Shown: positions 15,545 to 25,666 of the stretch, in pieces
Numbering within the stretch: position 1 is the stretch's first letter
How the letters are laid out: each line of letters opens with the position of its first letter
DNA from: Hydrogenophaga sp. PAMC20947
GTDB lineage: Bacteria; Pseudomonadota; Gammaproteobacteria; Burkholderiales; Burkholderiaceae_C
Reading direction: 5' to 3'
Assembly (NCBI RefSeq): GCF_004795855.1
Contig: NZ_CP039252.1
Location: 930,001 to 994,000, forward strand
Length of the DNA stretch: 64,000 nt
Notes under the pieces: generated by a model
Told to the model about the DNA's origin: nothing
Database searches by the model: none
What the model saw: the letters and a program-made list of their open reading frames with translations, nothing else
Program-made: the position numbers and the translations under genes

Positions 15545-17623
15545 GTGCGCCAAATCTTGGTGGGCTCTATTTTGCTATCAACTGCCCTGAGCAGTCATGC
15601 TGCGACGCTTGGCCGTCACAGTGGCGCAGCCATTCTTGGTCGACCTCTGGACGTCAGAGTACAGGCATTGCTTGGCCCGGGCGAGGAAGCCGGTTCGCTT
15701 TGTATCCAGTCGGAAGTGCTTTACGGCGAAGTGGCCGTTCCTTCGGGCGCGATCAGCACGTCGATGCAGCGCTCGGCTCCTGATGCCCAGGCATCGGTGC
15801 GGGTGCAGGTCACCCAGCCAGTGAACGAACCGATCGTGACCGTGGTGGTTCGGGTGGGTTGCTCGGCTCCCTTTTCGCGCCGCTTCGTGCTTCTTGCCGA
15901 TCCGATCAGTGAGCCGCTGGCCGCTGGCGGTGCTTTGATTCCCAGCACCTTGCCTGCTGTAAGACTCCCGCCGTTGGCTGCGGAGACCCGTTTAAATGCC
16001 CGTGCGTCGCGCTCCGACCGCGATCCTGTCTCCGCAGACGGGGATGCATCGGGCGGCACCAACACCGCTTCTGCCGCCACCCGCAAGAAGCCCGAGCCCC
16101 AACGCTCACGTCCTGCCAGTGTGGTGCGCAAGCCGGCGCCCGAAGCCACGCCACCTGCAACACCGCGCCTGCAGCTGGATCCTGTGGATCTGAGCTTGGC
16201 GATTGAGCGCGATCCAGTGCTCAGGCTGTCACTGGCCATGCTGAGCGAGCCGACAACCTCTGAAGAAGAGCGCGCCGCGGCTGGCCTGTTGTGGAAAGCA
16301 ATCAATGCCACGCCAGAAGAGATTTTGAGGGATTCGCAAAAGCTGGCGGTGCTGGAAGCAGAATCCAAAGGCCTGCGTGAGCAAGAAAAGCAGGACCGGG
16401 CTGCGATCACGGCAATGAAGTCCCAGCTCGACTCCACCCGCTACATGACCTGGCTGGCCTATGTGTTCGGCGCTCTGTTTCTGCTGTCCCTGGCGGCACT
16501 GTTGTGGCTGAGTCGCCGGCGCAAGGCCGAGCAGGCCACCGATGACCGCGGCGCCTGGTACGCCGGTGCGACCAAGCCGGCTCGGACGGCTCGAGCCGCG
16601 GCCGCCTCGGCGGGCGTGCTGGAGGTCCGCGAAGAGCCTCAAGGCATCGACATTGATCTCAACCTCGACGGAGATTTTGACGATTACCAGTCGCTGCACG
16701 ATTCCAGCATGGCGTTGATCGATGGTGTGCCCGCTTCCAGTGGGCAGGCAAAGTCTGGCGCCGGGGGCGCTGGCGCCTCGACCTACGTGTCGCGATCGGT
16801 GGCGACCGAAGAGCTGTTCGATGTACAGCAACAGGCGGACTTCTTCGTATCGCTGGGGGAATACGACCAGGCCATTGGCGTGCTCAAGGGCCATTTGGCC
16901 GAAAGCCAGGAACCTGGCGCTTTGGCTTATCTTGACTTGTTCCGCATTTACCACCAGCTGGGGCGGCACGACGAATACGAACAATTGCGCGAGGAATTCA
17001 ACCTCCAGTTCAATGCGGGGGCTCCTCCGTTTGAGAACTACTCCGATGACAGCAAGGGCCTGGAGTCGTATGAAACGGCCTTCGGCCGTATTCAAGCCTT
17101 GTGGCCGCAGCCCCGTGTGCTTGATGTGATCGAAAAATCGATTTTCAAGGAGCCCAACGATCCCGATGGCGAGGTGTTTGATCTCGAAGCCTATCGCGAG
17201 TTGTTGTTGCTGCACGCAGTGGCCAAGGAAATGATCAGCCGTGACATAGCCGAGTTGCCCGAGCAGGTGGATTTTGAGCACACCGCCATCAAACCCTTGA
17301 AAGCGGCGGCGCCTCGCAAGGTGGTTTCAGGATTCGGCGCATTGACGGACATGGCGGGGCAGACTGTGCCGCAAGAAGACGTCCCCCACGCCTCGCCTCG
17401 TCTGGGTCTGGACGTTGATCTGGATGCTTTGTCGGAAATGTCGGCCTTTGAAGCCTCGTTGCCCGAAGTGCCTGTGGCGGTCGAGCCGTCTTCCAAGCCC
17501 ACCCCCCCACGGGGTACGGTGCAAGAAGAGGGCAACTTGATCGATTTTGAAGTGCTTGACTTCATGCCACCCGACGAGCCCGGGGTCGACCTGGATCTGG
17601 ACGGAGAGAAAAAGGCGGACTGA
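15545..17623 (+). CDS. FimV/TspA-like membrane protein with TPR-type C-terminus
   Basis: A 692-residue protein starting at GTG 15545 with a signal peptide ('ILVGSILLSTALSSHAATLG'). The N-terminal periplasmic domain (to about 120) has the FimV look ('GAAILGRPLDVRVQALLG'). A Pro/Ser/Arg-rich linker follows, then a coiled-coil stretch (about 240-295), one transmembrane helix at about 299-321 ('YMTWLAYVFGALFLLSLAALLWL') and a stop-transfer RRRKAE. The cytoplasmic part contains a TPR-like block ('QADFFVSLGEYDQAIGVLKGHL') and acidic repeats (DIDLNLDGDFDD, VDLDLDG). FimV homologues organise polar type IV pili. A recognisable LysM domain is missing. Confidence 0.85.
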   Translation: MRQILVGSILLSTALSSHAATLGRHSGAAILGRPLDVRVQALLGPGEEAGSLCIQSEVLYGEVAVPSGAISTSMQRSAPDAQASVRVQVTQPVNEPIVTVVVRVGCSAPFSRRFVLLADPISEPLAAGGALIPSTLPAVRLPPLAAETRLNARASRSDRDPVSADGDASGGTNTASAATRKKPEPQRSRPASVVRKPAPEATPPATPRLQLDPVDLSLAIERDPVLRLSLAMLSEPTTSEEERAAAGLLWKAINATPEEILRDSQKLAVLEAESKGLREQEKQDRAAITAMKSQLDSTRYMTWLAYVFGALFLLSLAALLWLSRRRKAEQATDDRGAWYAGATKPARTARAAAASAGVLEVREEPQGIDIDLNLDGDFDDYQSLHDSSMALIDGVPASSGQAKSGAGGAGASTYVSRSVATEELFDVQQQADFFVSLGEYDQAIGVLKGHLAESQEPGALAYLDLFRIYHQLGRHDEYEQLREEFNLQFNAGAPPFENYSDDSKGLESYETAFGRIQALWPQPRVLDVIEKSIFKEPNDPDGEVFDLEAYRELLLLHAVAKEMISRDIAELPEQVDFEHTAIKPLKAAAPRKVVSGFGALTDMAGQTVPQEDVPHASPRLGLDVDLDALSEMSAFEASLPEVPVAVEPSSKPTPPRGTVQEEGNLIDFEVLDFMPPDEPGVDLDLDGEKKAD

Positions 17624-17642
17624 CCGTGCTCAGCGTCGTCTC

Positions 17643-17667
17643 AAAGCCGGGCAGTGCCCGGCTTTTT
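17643..17667 (+). terminator. Rho-independent terminator after the FimV-like gene
   Basis: Stem AGCCGGGC/GCCCGGCT with a 3-base loop followed by TTTTTC, about 20 bases after the stop codon. Confidence 0.85.
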
Positions 17668-17851
17668 CTTTGTCATGGGGTGTTGTGCAACCGAGAAACC
17701 CACAGGACACAGGCTCGAAGCGATTGGTGTTGCATGAATTCTGCGTGGATCGATTTGGGCTCGGTACAACTGAGCGAGAGGGGCTGTGAACAAGCCGGGG
17801 TTGCTCGCTGCGAGCGGGGAAGAGTCGGCCTGAGCCCCTCGCAAAAAGAAC

Positions 17852-18859
17852 TCAGCGCCGCACTTGTAGCGCACCTGGGTTGACGATGTTGGTGGGGGCT
17901 CCATTGATGTAGCTCACCACACTGTCAAAGGCACTGCTGAACAACTTTTCGTAGTTGTCGAGTTCGACGAAGCCGATGTGGGGCGTGCACACGCAGTTTT
18001 CCAGGCGCAAAAGAGCGTGGCCTTGCAAAATAGGCTCCGATTCGAAGACATCGATGGCGGCCATGCCCGGGCGACCGCGGTTGAGCGCGGCGAGCAGGGC
18101 ATCGTTGTCGATCAGTTCGGCGCGTGAAGTGTTGACGAGCAAGGCTGTGGGCTTCATGCGCGACAAATCCTCCAGAGACACACATCCCAAGGTGCCCTCT
18201 GCCAACCTCAGGTGCAGGCTGAGCACGTCAGCGATTTCGAAGAGGGCTTCGCGGCTGGGCGAAATTTCAAAGCCATCGGCCGCTGCTTCAGTGCGCGAAC
18301 GCTCGCTGCCCCAGATCACCACACGCATGCCAAAAGCGCGCCCGTAGCCTGCGACAAGCTTGCCGATGCGACCGTAGCTCCACACGCCCAGTGTTCTGCC
18401 GCTGAGCACCATACCCAGGCTGAAGTTGGACGGCATGGACGACGCCTTGAGCCCCGATTGTTGCCAGGCTCCATGTTTCAAGCTGGAAACATATTGTGGA
18501 ATGCGGCGCATGGAGGACAAGATCAATGCCCAGGTCAACTCGGCAGTGGCCACGGGCGAACTGGTGCCCTCGGCCACAGCGATGCCCCGCTCGGTACAAG
18601 CAGCGATATCGATGTGCGCACCGGCGCGGCCGGTTTGCACGATCAGCTTGAGTCGTGGCAATTTTTCGACGAGTTGTCGGGTGATTTGTGTTCGCTCCCG
18701 AATCAGGACCAGGACATCGGCATCCCTTAGCCTGATCGACAGTTGTCCTACGCCCTTCACCGTGTTGGTGAACACCTTGGCCGGATAGGCCTCCAGCTTT
18801 TCGGCGCAGGCCAGCTTGCGGACCACGTCTTGATAGTCGTCGAGAATCACAATATTCAT
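17852..18859 (-). CDS. D-2-hydroxyacid dehydrogenase family protein
   Basis: A 335-residue NAD-dependent 2-hydroxyacid dehydrogenase (SerA/formate dehydrogenase-like family). The catalytic triad is visible as Arg in 'LLVNTSRAELIDNDALL', Glu in 'AAIDVFESEPI' and His in 'VCTPHIGFVELDNY'. The Rossmann loop reads 'LGVWSYGRIGKLVAG', with Ser in place of the usual first Gly. I chose ATG 18859 (MNIVILDDYQ). It stands alone; substrate unknown. Confidence 0.9.
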   Translation of the reverse strand: MNIVILDDYQDVVRKLACAEKLEAYPAKVFTNTVKGVGQLSIRLRDADVLVLIRERTQITRQLVEKLPRLKLIVQTGRAGAHIDIAACTERGIAVAEGTSSPVATAELTWALILSSMRRIPQYVSSLKHGAWQQSGLKASSMPSNFSLGMVLSGRTLGVWSYGRIGKLVAGYGRAFGMRVVIWGSERSRTEAAADGFEISPSREALFEIADVLSLHLRLAEGTLGCVSLEDLSRMKPTALLVNTSRAELIDNDALLAALNRGRPGMAAIDVFESEPILQGHALLRLENCVCTPHIGFVELDNYEKLFSSAFDSVVSYINGAPTNIVNPGALQVRR

Positions 18860-19451
18860 GTCCACTATTGTGCCCTCATGCACCACCCGTCTGGAGCCTC
18901 CTTTGGCAGTTGCTGCACCCTGGGCGCAGGATCACGCGACCGCAGGTCTGTTGTGGCCCGTTGGATGCTCCAAGGCAGCGAGCCGATCGAGTTCGGCACA
19001 CACGTCACCGATGCGACCGGACAACGCGAGGCGCCCGCCCAAGGCCTGTGTGGATCGACTCAAGTCGGGCACGCTGTGCACCCTGACATGGCGGGGGTGG
19101 GACTGCGTGCTGGCGACCTGGCGCGAGGCGGATGAAGGGCAGGGGTTGACCGGTGTTCTCGGCGTGCCAGCAGGCTTGAGCCAGCCTGCGCGGGCAAACT
19201 GCTGCAAAAACAGGGGTACGGTGCGAGGCGAGGCTGTGCGTGAAGGTTGCAGCGGTAACCAGCAGTCAATCAACTGCAGAGGGGCGCGCCAGGTGTTGGT
19301 GTTGAATCGGATTCCCATGAATAACTCCGTGAAGGGGGTTGAACACAGGCAGGATTGATGAATTTGCGCTCTCACGGGGTTGTGTTGGTGCACTTTGGGC
19401 GCACCGAACCAAACGCCCGCCACCCGCGGGAGCGATACAGACCGTTGCTGG
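18860..19451. other. Region between lexA and the 2-hydroxyacid dehydrogenase gene
   Basis: A 590-base stretch downstream of lexA. The only candidate gene is the 128-residue minus-strand frame at 18932-19318. No hairpin with a T-run or other structure is obvious. Confidence 0.4.
18932..19318 (-). CDS. Possible small protein downstream of lexA
   Basis: A 128-residue frame from ATG 19318, with GGAG six bases before it, on the same strand as lexA and 133 bases after it. The product is rich in Pro, Arg, Ser and Thr, has no signal peptide or membrane helix, and matches no family I recognise. Its position next to lexA would fit a small SOS gene, but the composition is also compatible with a chance frame in high-GC DNA. 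Confidence 0.35.
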   Translation of the reverse strand: MGIRFNTNTWRAPLQLIDCWLPLQPSRTASPRTVPLFLQQFARAGWLKPAGTPRTPVNPCPSSASRQVASTQSHPRHVRVHSVPDLSRSTQALGGRLALSGRIGDVCAELDRLAALEHPTGHNRPAVA

Positions 19452-20138
19452 TCAGTTCTGGAAGCTGTTTCGGATCAATCCGACGGCCAGTCCTTCGATT
19501 TCGAAGGCTTCGCCCGGCTCGACCACGATGGTTTTGTAGTCGGGGTTTTCGGCGAGCAGCTCGATCGATTGTTCGCGCCGCATGAAGCGCTTGACGGTGA
19601 CGTCATCGCCCAGACGTGCGACCACAATTTGGCCGTTTTTGGCTTCTTTGGTGGCCCTGACAGCGAGCAAGTCACCGTCGATGATGCCGACATCGCGCAT
19701 GGACATGCCGCGCACTTTGAGGAGGTAGTCGGGCTGCTGCTGGAACAGGCTGCGCTCTACCTGATAGGTCTGGTCGACATGCTCCTGCGCCAGGATGGGT
19801 GAGCCCGCCGCCACTCGCCCGATCAGAGGCAGCATCAGCTGGGTCAGACTCGGCAGCGGCAGTGTAAGCTGGCGGCCCCGGGAGTCATTGATGTGGCGAA
19901 GGTCTTCGCTGCGCAATCGGATGCCCCGCGAGGTGCCGCTCACGAGTTCGATCACACCCTTTCGGGCCAGGGCTTGCAGATGCTCTTCGGCCGCGTTGGC
20001 CGATTTGAATCCCAACTCACTGGCAATCTCTGCGCGCGTTGGCGGAGCACCGGTGCGTGCAATGGCGTTCTGGATGAGTTCCAGAATCTGTTGCTGGCGG
20101 GCGGTGAGCTTGGGAGCGTGAAAAGGGGCGTCGTTCAT
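19452..20138 (-). CDS. lexA: LexA repressor
   Basis: A 228-residue SOS repressor. The N-terminal winged helix begins '[17 protein letters not shown]'. The self-cleavage site Ala111-Gly112 lies in 'GRVAAGSPI', with catalytic Ser146 ('GMSMRDVGI') and Lys183 ('DVTVKRF'). When RecA filaments form on single-stranded DNA, LexA cleaves itself and SOS genes are induced. I chose ATG 20138; the frame is open further upstream, across the operator region. Two SOS boxes at 20212-20246 show autoregulation. Confidence 0.97.
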   Translation of the reverse strand: MNDAPFHAPKLTARQQQILELIQNAIARTGAPPTRAEIASELGFKSANAAEEHLQALARKGVIELVSGTSRGIRLRSEDLRHINDSRGRQLTLPLPSLTQLMLPLIGRVAAGSPILAQEHVDQTYQVERSLFQQQPDYLLKVRGMSMRDVGIIDGDLLAVRATKEAKNGQIVVARLGDDVTVKRFMRREQSIELLAENPDYKTIVVEPGEAFEIEGLAVGLIRNSFQN

Positions 20139-20211
20139 GGCTGCCTCGTGAATCAAGTGGGTTGCTACCCATCGGTATGGGTCATCAACGGATACTGGAC
20201 GGATCAGCAAG

Positions 20212-20227
20212 CTGTTTTCTTATCCAG
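20212..20227. promoter_or_regulatory. SOS box 1 (LexA operator)
   Basis: CTG-TTTTCTTATC-CAG fits the LexA consensus CTG-N10-CAG, 74 bases upstream of the lexA start and 37 bases upstream of the divergent asparaginase gene. Confidence 0.85.
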
Positions 20228-20230
20228 TGA

Positions 20231-20246
20231 CTGTATTTTTAGCCAG
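20231..20246. promoter_or_regulatory. SOS box 2 (LexA operator)
   Basis: CTG-TATTTTTAGC-CAG is a second perfect CTG-N10-CAG match, three bases from box 1. It lies 18 bases before the asparaginase start, so bound LexA should cover that gene's promoter or leader as well. Confidence 0.85.
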
Positions 20247-20263
20247 TTTTAAGGTTTTGGCAA

Positions 20264-21253
20264 GTGGTTCAAACAAAGAAGGCTTCCATTCGTGTGATTC
20301 TCGGGACAGGCGGGACCATCGCCGGGCGCGCGACGGCGATGGCGGACAACGTCGGCTATGTGGCTGGCGAGGTGGCGGTGTCCGATTTGCTGGCGGCTGT
20401 GCCGCCTCTGGCTGGGCTCGCGCTGGAGGCTGAGCAGATAGCGCAGGTGGACAGCAAGGACATGACGTTTGCCATCTGGCGCCAGCTGGCCTTGCGGGTG
20501 GCGCACCACCTGGAGCGTGCTGAGGTGCAAGGCGTGGTGATCACGCATGGCACTGACACGCTGGAGGAAACAGCCTGGTTTCTGCAATCGGTGCTGCAGC
20601 CCCGCAAGCCGGTGGTGATGACCTGTGCGATGCGGCCGGCCACGGCGATGGTGCCCGATGGCCCCCAGAACTTGCTCGACGCTGTTGCCGTCGCCGGGAG
20701 TGAAGACTTGGTGGGCGTGGTGGTGGTGTGTGCGGGACAGGTGCATCGGGCTGAACACGTGGCGAAAGTGCACAGCTACCGCCTGGATGCCTTTGGCTCA
20801 GGCGATGCCGGGCCGATGGGGTGCGTGGAAGAGGGGGGCGTGCGCTGGTTTCATGGTTTGCCTCCGGCTCAGGGTGGTGCGGTGGTGAACAGGTTTCAGC
20901 TTGACCGCGTCGCGTCTGCCGCTGTTTTGCCTCGAGTGGCCGTGATCACCAGCCATGCCGACAGCGATGGGGCGGTTGTTGAGGGCTTGCTGATGCTGGC
21001 TGAGCAGGATCCCACCCGCAGGGTTCGCGGCATCGTGGTGGCCGCGACGGGCAACGGCACGGTCCATGTTGCACTTGAGAAGGCGTTGTTGCAGGCCCAG
21101 GCAAGCGGTGTGAGGGTGGTCAGGGCCACCCGTTGTGCGCGTGGAAGGGTGATCCCGGGCGTGCGTTCAAGCTTTCCGGATTCGGCGGGGTTGTCGCCGG
21201 TCAAGGCCAGGCTGGCATTGGCTTTGGATTTGATGGCCGAAGACTCTCTTTGA
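20264..21253 (+). CDS. L-asparaginase (bacterial type I/II family)
   Basis: A 329-residue asparaginase, hydrolysing L-asparagine to aspartate and ammonia. Both active-site threonine motifs are present: 'ILGTGGTIAGRA' at the N-terminus and 'GVVITHGTDTLEETA' about 80 residues later. There is no signal peptide, so it is likely cytoplasmic. The start is GTG 20264 with a modest AAGG upstream. It is divergent from lexA across two SOS boxes and ends at a bidirectional terminator shared with adk. It is unrelated in fold to the second asparaginase at 61889-62911. Confidence 0.9.
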   Translation: MVQTKKASIRVILGTGGTIAGRATAMADNVGYVAGEVAVSDLLAAVPPLAGLALEAEQIAQVDSKDMTFAIWRQLALRVAHHLERAEVQGVVITHGTDTLEETAWFLQSVLQPRKPVVMTCAMRPATAMVPDGPQNLLDAVAVAGSEDLVGVVVVCAGQVHRAEHVAKVHSYRLDAFGSGDAGPMGCVEEGGVRWFHGLPPAQGGAVVNRFQLDRVASAAVLPRVAVITSHADSDGAVVEGLLMLAEQDPTRRVRGIVVAATGNGTVHVALEKALLQAQASGVRVVRATRCARGRVIPGVRSSFPDSAGLSPVKARLALALDLMAEDSL

Positions 21254-21261
21254 CGTGGCCA

Positions 21262-21294
21262 CAAAAAAGCCCGGTTCAAAACCGGGCTTTTTGA
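21262..21294. terminator. Bidirectional terminator between the asparaginase gene and adk
   Basis: A6 - GCCCGGT / ACCGGGC - T5, a 7-bp stem with a 5-base loop between convergent genes, usable in both directions. Confidence 0.88.
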
Positions 21295-21314
21295 CCGCAA
21301 AGTGCTGGGCAGGG

Positions 21315-21992
<678 letters not shown>

Positions 21993-22132
21993 TCAATGTC
22001 GAAGCCGCTGTCTCCGGCGGCGGCCCTCGGGCATGGGCTCCGGGGCAACCGGCCGAGGATAGCATGCAGCAACCCGCGACTGACTTACAGCTTTCGAGGC
22101 TCTTGCAGGGCCGCTTCAGAGGGGCTCTGCCC

Positions 22133-22915
22133 CTATGGGAACCGGGCGCGTACCCGGGCCAGATCCTCGGGGGTATCAACGCCCCCCGCAGGGGCCCCGG
22201 CCGCCATATGAACGGCGATGCGTTGGCCATGCCACAAAACGCGCAGTTGCTCCAGGGCTTCGGTCCGCTCCATGGGGGCGGGCTCGAGACTGGGAAAACT
22301 GCGCAAGAAGGCGGCACGGTAGCCATAAACCCCGATGTGGCGCAGTGGAGCGGGGTTGGTCAACGCGGTGGGAAGCTCCCCGGGACGCATGCCGTCGCGC
22401 CACCAGGGCATGGGCGCACGGCTGAAATACAAGGCAGTCCGGTTGCGGTCGGTCACCAGCTTGACCACGTTGGGGTTGAGGAAATCTGCCACGCTGTCCA
22501 GGGCGTGGGCTGCGGTGCTCATGACGCAATCGGGGCGTTGGTGCAGTTCGTTTGCCACCGCCTGGATCAGCTCAGGGTCGATCAAAGGCTCGTCACCTTG
22601 CACGTTGACCACCACGGTGTCGTCGTTCAGACCCAGCAACTGGCAGGCCTCGGCCAAGCGGTCGCTGCCCGAGGCATGGTCGGTGCGGGTGAGGATGGCC
22701 CGCACGCCGTGGGTTTCGCAGGCCGCGATGATGCGTGGGTCGTCTGCGGCGACGACACAGCTGTCTGCACCACTCAGCTGTGCCTGCCGGGCCACGCGAA
22801 CCACCATGGGCAGGCCACCAATGTCGGCCAGCGGTTTGTCCGGAAGCCGGCTGGAAGCCATGCGCGCCGGAATCAAAACGGTGAAGTTCTGAGCGTGGGG
22901 GCTCCCCGTGCTCAT
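22133..22915 (-). CDS. kdsB: 3-deoxy-manno-octulosonate cytidylyltransferase
   Basis: A 260-residue enzyme activating Kdo as CMP-Kdo for lipopolysaccharide inner core. The nucleotide-binding start '[22 protein letters not shown]' and the blocks 'ATDD'-like 'AADDPRI', 'NVQGDEPLI' and '[12 protein letters not shown]' are all family hallmarks. It overlaps the Trm112-type gene by four bases (ATGA). Next to lpxK it fits an LPS-assembly operon. Confidence 0.96.
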   Translation of the reverse strand: MSTGSPHAQNFTVLIPARMASSRLPDKPLADIGGLPMVVRVARQAQLSGADSCVVAADDPRIIAACETHGVRAILTRTDHASGSDRLAEACQLLGLNDDTVVVNVQGDEPLIDPELIQAVANELHQRPDCVMSTAAHALDSVADFLNPNVVKLVTDRNRTALYFSRAPMPWWRDGMRPGELPTALTNPAPLRHIGVYGYRAAFLRSFPSLEPAPMERTEALEQLRVLWHGQRIAVHMAAGAPAGGVDTPEDLARVRARFP

Positions 22916-23118
22916 GGGGCAGGGCTGGGCGCGGGCGGGCGGGCGGCTTCTTCTTCGGTGATGGGGCGCGCTTCGTGTTCCAGCAAGACGGGTATGCCGT
23001 CGCGGACAGGGTAGGCCAGGCGCGCGCTGCGCGAAATCAGTTCCTGGGTCTCGCGCTGGTAGAGCAAAGGCCCTTTTGTAACCGGGCAGACCAGGAGTTC
23101 AAGCAATTTGGTGTCCAT
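22912..23118 (-). CDS. Trm112 family protein
   Basis: A 68-residue protein of the Trm112/YcaR family ('[19 protein letters not shown]', '[18 protein letters not shown]'). Only one of the expected cysteines is retained (CPVTKG), so zinc binding is doubtful, as in many proteobacterial members. The C-terminus is Pro/Ala-rich. It is nearly always encoded between lpxK and kdsB; its molecular role in bacteria is unclear. Confidence 0.92.
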   Translation of the reverse strand: MDTKLLELLVCPVTKGPLLYQRETQELISRSARLAYPVRDGIPVLLEHEARPITEEEAARPPAPSPAP

Positions 23119-23144
23119 GCCGCAATGATAGTCGGCCGAGGCCG

Positions 23145-24215
23145 TTAAAACAGGGAAGAAAGCTTTGTCAGCCGTCGGTCAACGTCCTCAAAGAATCCTG
23201 GGTCGGGGCGCAGTTCGAGCGGGATGGTCCAGATTTGCGGGCGAGAGTCTTGCGGGGCGGCTCGCCAGATCGGGAACAGCTTGACGGCATCTTTTTCGGT
23301 GCAGATCAGGGTGCCGCTACAGGCCTGCAGCGTGGCTGAGAGTGTGGCGTTGTCCGCGTGGTCGGGCAGGGCGAGTGTTTGTTGCAACTGCAGGCCGCGT
23401 TCGCGAAGCATTTCGAAAAACGTTTCAGGCAGAGCGATGCCGGCCATGGCGACCAAAGGGGTGCCACGCAGCGCGTGCAATTCGATGCACTGTTCTTCTG
23501 GCCCCCAGGCGCGGTCGGCCAATCGGCGCTTGGCCTGGTAGATCAGGGCACAGGCCGCAGGAATCGGTGCAGGTTGCGCCTGACCCTCGGCGGTTTGCTG
23601 CAGGATCAGGTCTGGCTGGAAGGGTTGGTGCTGTCGCGGTGGCCAAGGCTCACGCAGCAGGCCTGCTGGCAACAGCCACCCATTGCCCACCCCGCGGCTA
23701 TCGAACACGGCCACCGACAGATCGCGGCCCAAAGCCAGATGCTGCAGGCCGTCATCGCAAAGCAGCAGGTTGACCTCAGGGTATGCGGAGAGCAAGGCGC
23801 GAGCGGCCTCGACGCGCCTGGCACCGACGAACACGGGGACCTCCGAGCTGCGTTTGATCAAGGCCGGCTCGTCGCCGCTGTCCACCGCTGGCGTTTCTGC
23901 CCGTACTTCGAGCACACCGCCGCCCTGGCGCCCATGACCGCGGGATACCACACCTGGACGCCAGCCTTGGGCTTTCAAATGACTCAGCAGCGCCAGCACG
24001 GTTGGTGTCTTTCCGGCACCACCCACCACCACATTGCCCACGACCACAACGGGCACAGGCAGGTGGTGGACGGTGAACAGGCCTCTGGCGTAGAGCGCTC
24101 GCCGGATGACGTTGATCAGACCGTAAAGGCAGGACACAGGCCACAGCACACGGGCTTGCCAACCGCGCTCGCGCCAGACAGCTTGCCAGCGCGCTTGCCC
24201 TAGGTCCTGGCTCAT
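23145..24215 (-). CDS. lpxK: Tetraacyldisaccharide 4'-kinase
   Basis: A 356-residue inner-membrane-associated kinase that phosphorylates the lipid A precursor at the 4' position. The P-loop '[18 protein letters not shown]' is near residues 60-77. The conserved 'SRGHGR' and '[16 protein letters not shown]' blocks follow. I chose ATG 24215 ([10 protein letters not shown]), 22 bases after exbD; the frame is open 23 codons further upstream but that overlaps exbD. Confidence 0.95.
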   Translation of the reverse strand: MSQDLGQARWQAVWRERGWQARVLWPVSCLYGLINVIRRALYARGLFTVHHLPVPVVVVGNVVVGGAGKTPTVLALLSHLKAQGWRPGVVSRGHGRQGGGVLEVRAETPAVDSGDEPALIKRSSEVPVFVGARRVEAARALLSAYPEVNLLLCDDGLQHLALGRDLSVAVFDSRGVGNGWLLPAGLLREPWPPRQHQPFQPDLILQQTAEGQAQPAPIPAACALIYQAKRRLADRAWGPEEQCIELHALRGTPLVAMAGIALPETFFEMLRERGLQLQQTLALPDHADNATLSATLQACSGTLICTEKDAVKLFPIWRAAPQDSRPQIWTIPLELRPDPGFFEDVDRRLTKLSSLF

Positions 24216-24237
24216 GGGCAGAGGCGTGTGAGAGCCG

Positions 24238-24675
24238 TCAGGGCTTGTTGCGCCCGGACTTGCCACCCGATTGCTGGGTGGCAAACGTGATCTGCACCAG
24301 ACCGGCGCGGCGAGCGGCGTCCATCACGTTGATCACCGACTGGTGTGTGGCGGCAGCGTCCGCGCTGATGATGATGATGGTTTCCTTGCTGTCCTGAGCC
24401 GATTGCATCAGTGCGCGGGTGAGCACTTCCACGGTGGCTCCCTCGACCAGATCCTTGTTGACCGCGTAGCGGCCATCGGCGCTGATGGAGACAATGACTT
24501 CCTTGGGGTGCTCGCGCTGCGCTTGCGCGTCGGCCACAGGCAGGTTGACCTGCAATTGGGTGAATTTGCTGTAGGTCGTGGTCAGCATCAGGAAGATGAG
24601 AACGACCAGCAGGATGTCGATGAACGGAATCAGGTTGATTTCCGGCTCGTCGCGGGTGCCAGGGCGGAAGTTCAT
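24238..24675 (-). CDS. exbD: Biopolymer transport protein ExbD/TolR family
   Basis: A 145-residue protein with one N-terminal transmembrane helix ('EINLIPFIDILLVVLIFLMLTT') carrying the conserved Asp that conducts protons, and a periplasmic domain ('EVIVSISADGRYAVNKDLV'). With ExbB it couples the proton gradient to work at the outer membrane. It overlaps exbB by four bases. TolR and ExbD are hard to separate by sequence alone; no tolA or tonB is adjacent. Confidence 0.93.
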   Translation of the reverse strand: MNFRPGTRDEPEINLIPFIDILLVVLIFLMLTTTYSKFTQLQVNLPVADAQAQREHPKEVIVSISADGRYAVNKDLVEGATVEVLTRALMQSAQDSKETIIIISADAAATHQSVINVMDAARRAGLVQITFATQQSGGKSGRNKP

Positions 24676-25316
24676 GGCTTGCGCAGACTCACCAAATGGC
24701 GTGCAAAGCGTTCGGAGGCGATCTCCATGGCCAGCAGGAAGTCGTCCACGCGCGCCCGGAAGTAGCGCCAGAAAATCAGCGCGGGGATGGCCACAATCAG
24801 GCCAAAAGCGGTGTTGTACAGGGCAATCGAAATGCCGTGGGCCAGTTGCTCAGGGTTACCGCCGCCGGGAACTGTGCCCATGCCGCCGTCGCCCCCCTGG
24901 GAGCCGAAGATCTCGATCATGCCTATCACCGTTCCGAGCAGCCCAAGCAAAGGCGCGGCCGAGGCGATGGTGGCGAGTGCGCCCAGATAGCGCTGAAGCT
25001 TGGCTGCACCCTGGCGTCCAGCACCTTCCAGTGCGGAGCGCAAATCGTCTTCGCTGGCCCGCGGGTTGTTGTTGAGGGCACGGAAGCCACTGGCGAGGAC
25101 TTCGCCCAGCACCGAGTTTTGCTCAAGCTGGCTCACGACATCGGCACCAGGCACGCCATTTCGAGACACCATGATGGCCTCGTCCAGCAACTGTGGCGGC
25201 ACAATTTTGGCCGTTTTGAGGCTGACAAATCGCTCGATAACCAGGGTCAAGCCCAGGACAGAACAGATGATCAGCGGCCAGATGGGCCAGCCGGCCGCTT
25301 GTATGATGGAAAACAA
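24672..25316 (-). CDS. exbB: MotA/TolQ/ExbB proton channel family protein
   Basis: A 214-residue membrane protein with three hydrophobic segments ('WPIWPLIICSVLGLTLVIERF', 'LATIASAAPLLGLLGTVIGMIEIF', 'ISIALYNTAFGLIVAIPALIFW'), the layout of ExbB/TolQ. The most likely start is TTG 25316, with GGAG seven bases upstream; an ATG further upstream would add a charged, non-conserved leader. It is the first gene of the envelope operon running to adk. Confidence 0.92.
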   Translation of the reverse strand: MFSIIQAAGWPIWPLIICSVLGLTLVIERFVSLKTAKIVPPQLLDEAIMVSRNGVPGADVVSQLEQNSVLGEVLASGFRALNNNPRASEDDLRSALEGAGRQGAAKLQRYLGALATIASAAPLLGLLGTVIGMIEIFGSQGGDGGMGTVPGGGNPEQLAHGISIALYNTAFGLIVAIPALIFWRYFRARVDDFLLAMEIASERFARHLVSLRKP

Positions 25317-25666
25317 ATCGGAGCTCCGGAGATGGGTGGCCGCTCGTGCCACCGGACTGCAATCTTTGGGATTATGTCTCAGCCGATTGTGCCGATGGCT
25401 GCGCACCCTTCCGGGCGTCCGCGAGTCCACTCCCTATCCAACCTCGATTTCATGCACAGAAACTGTGGATAACTTTGTGAAGAACCTGAGGCCGGAGAGG
25501 CCCTTGGCCGCGCCAGGGCTCGTTTTCAACAGATCGATGACAAAACAGGCAGTGCAAAACGCTTCTAAATCAATAGCTTGGCGCGCAGCCCTTGTCCTGC
25601 GCGCACTTTCGCCCTACCAGCCCAGAAAAGCTGTGGGCTGTGGACACTTTTTCACCGGAGCGCCTT

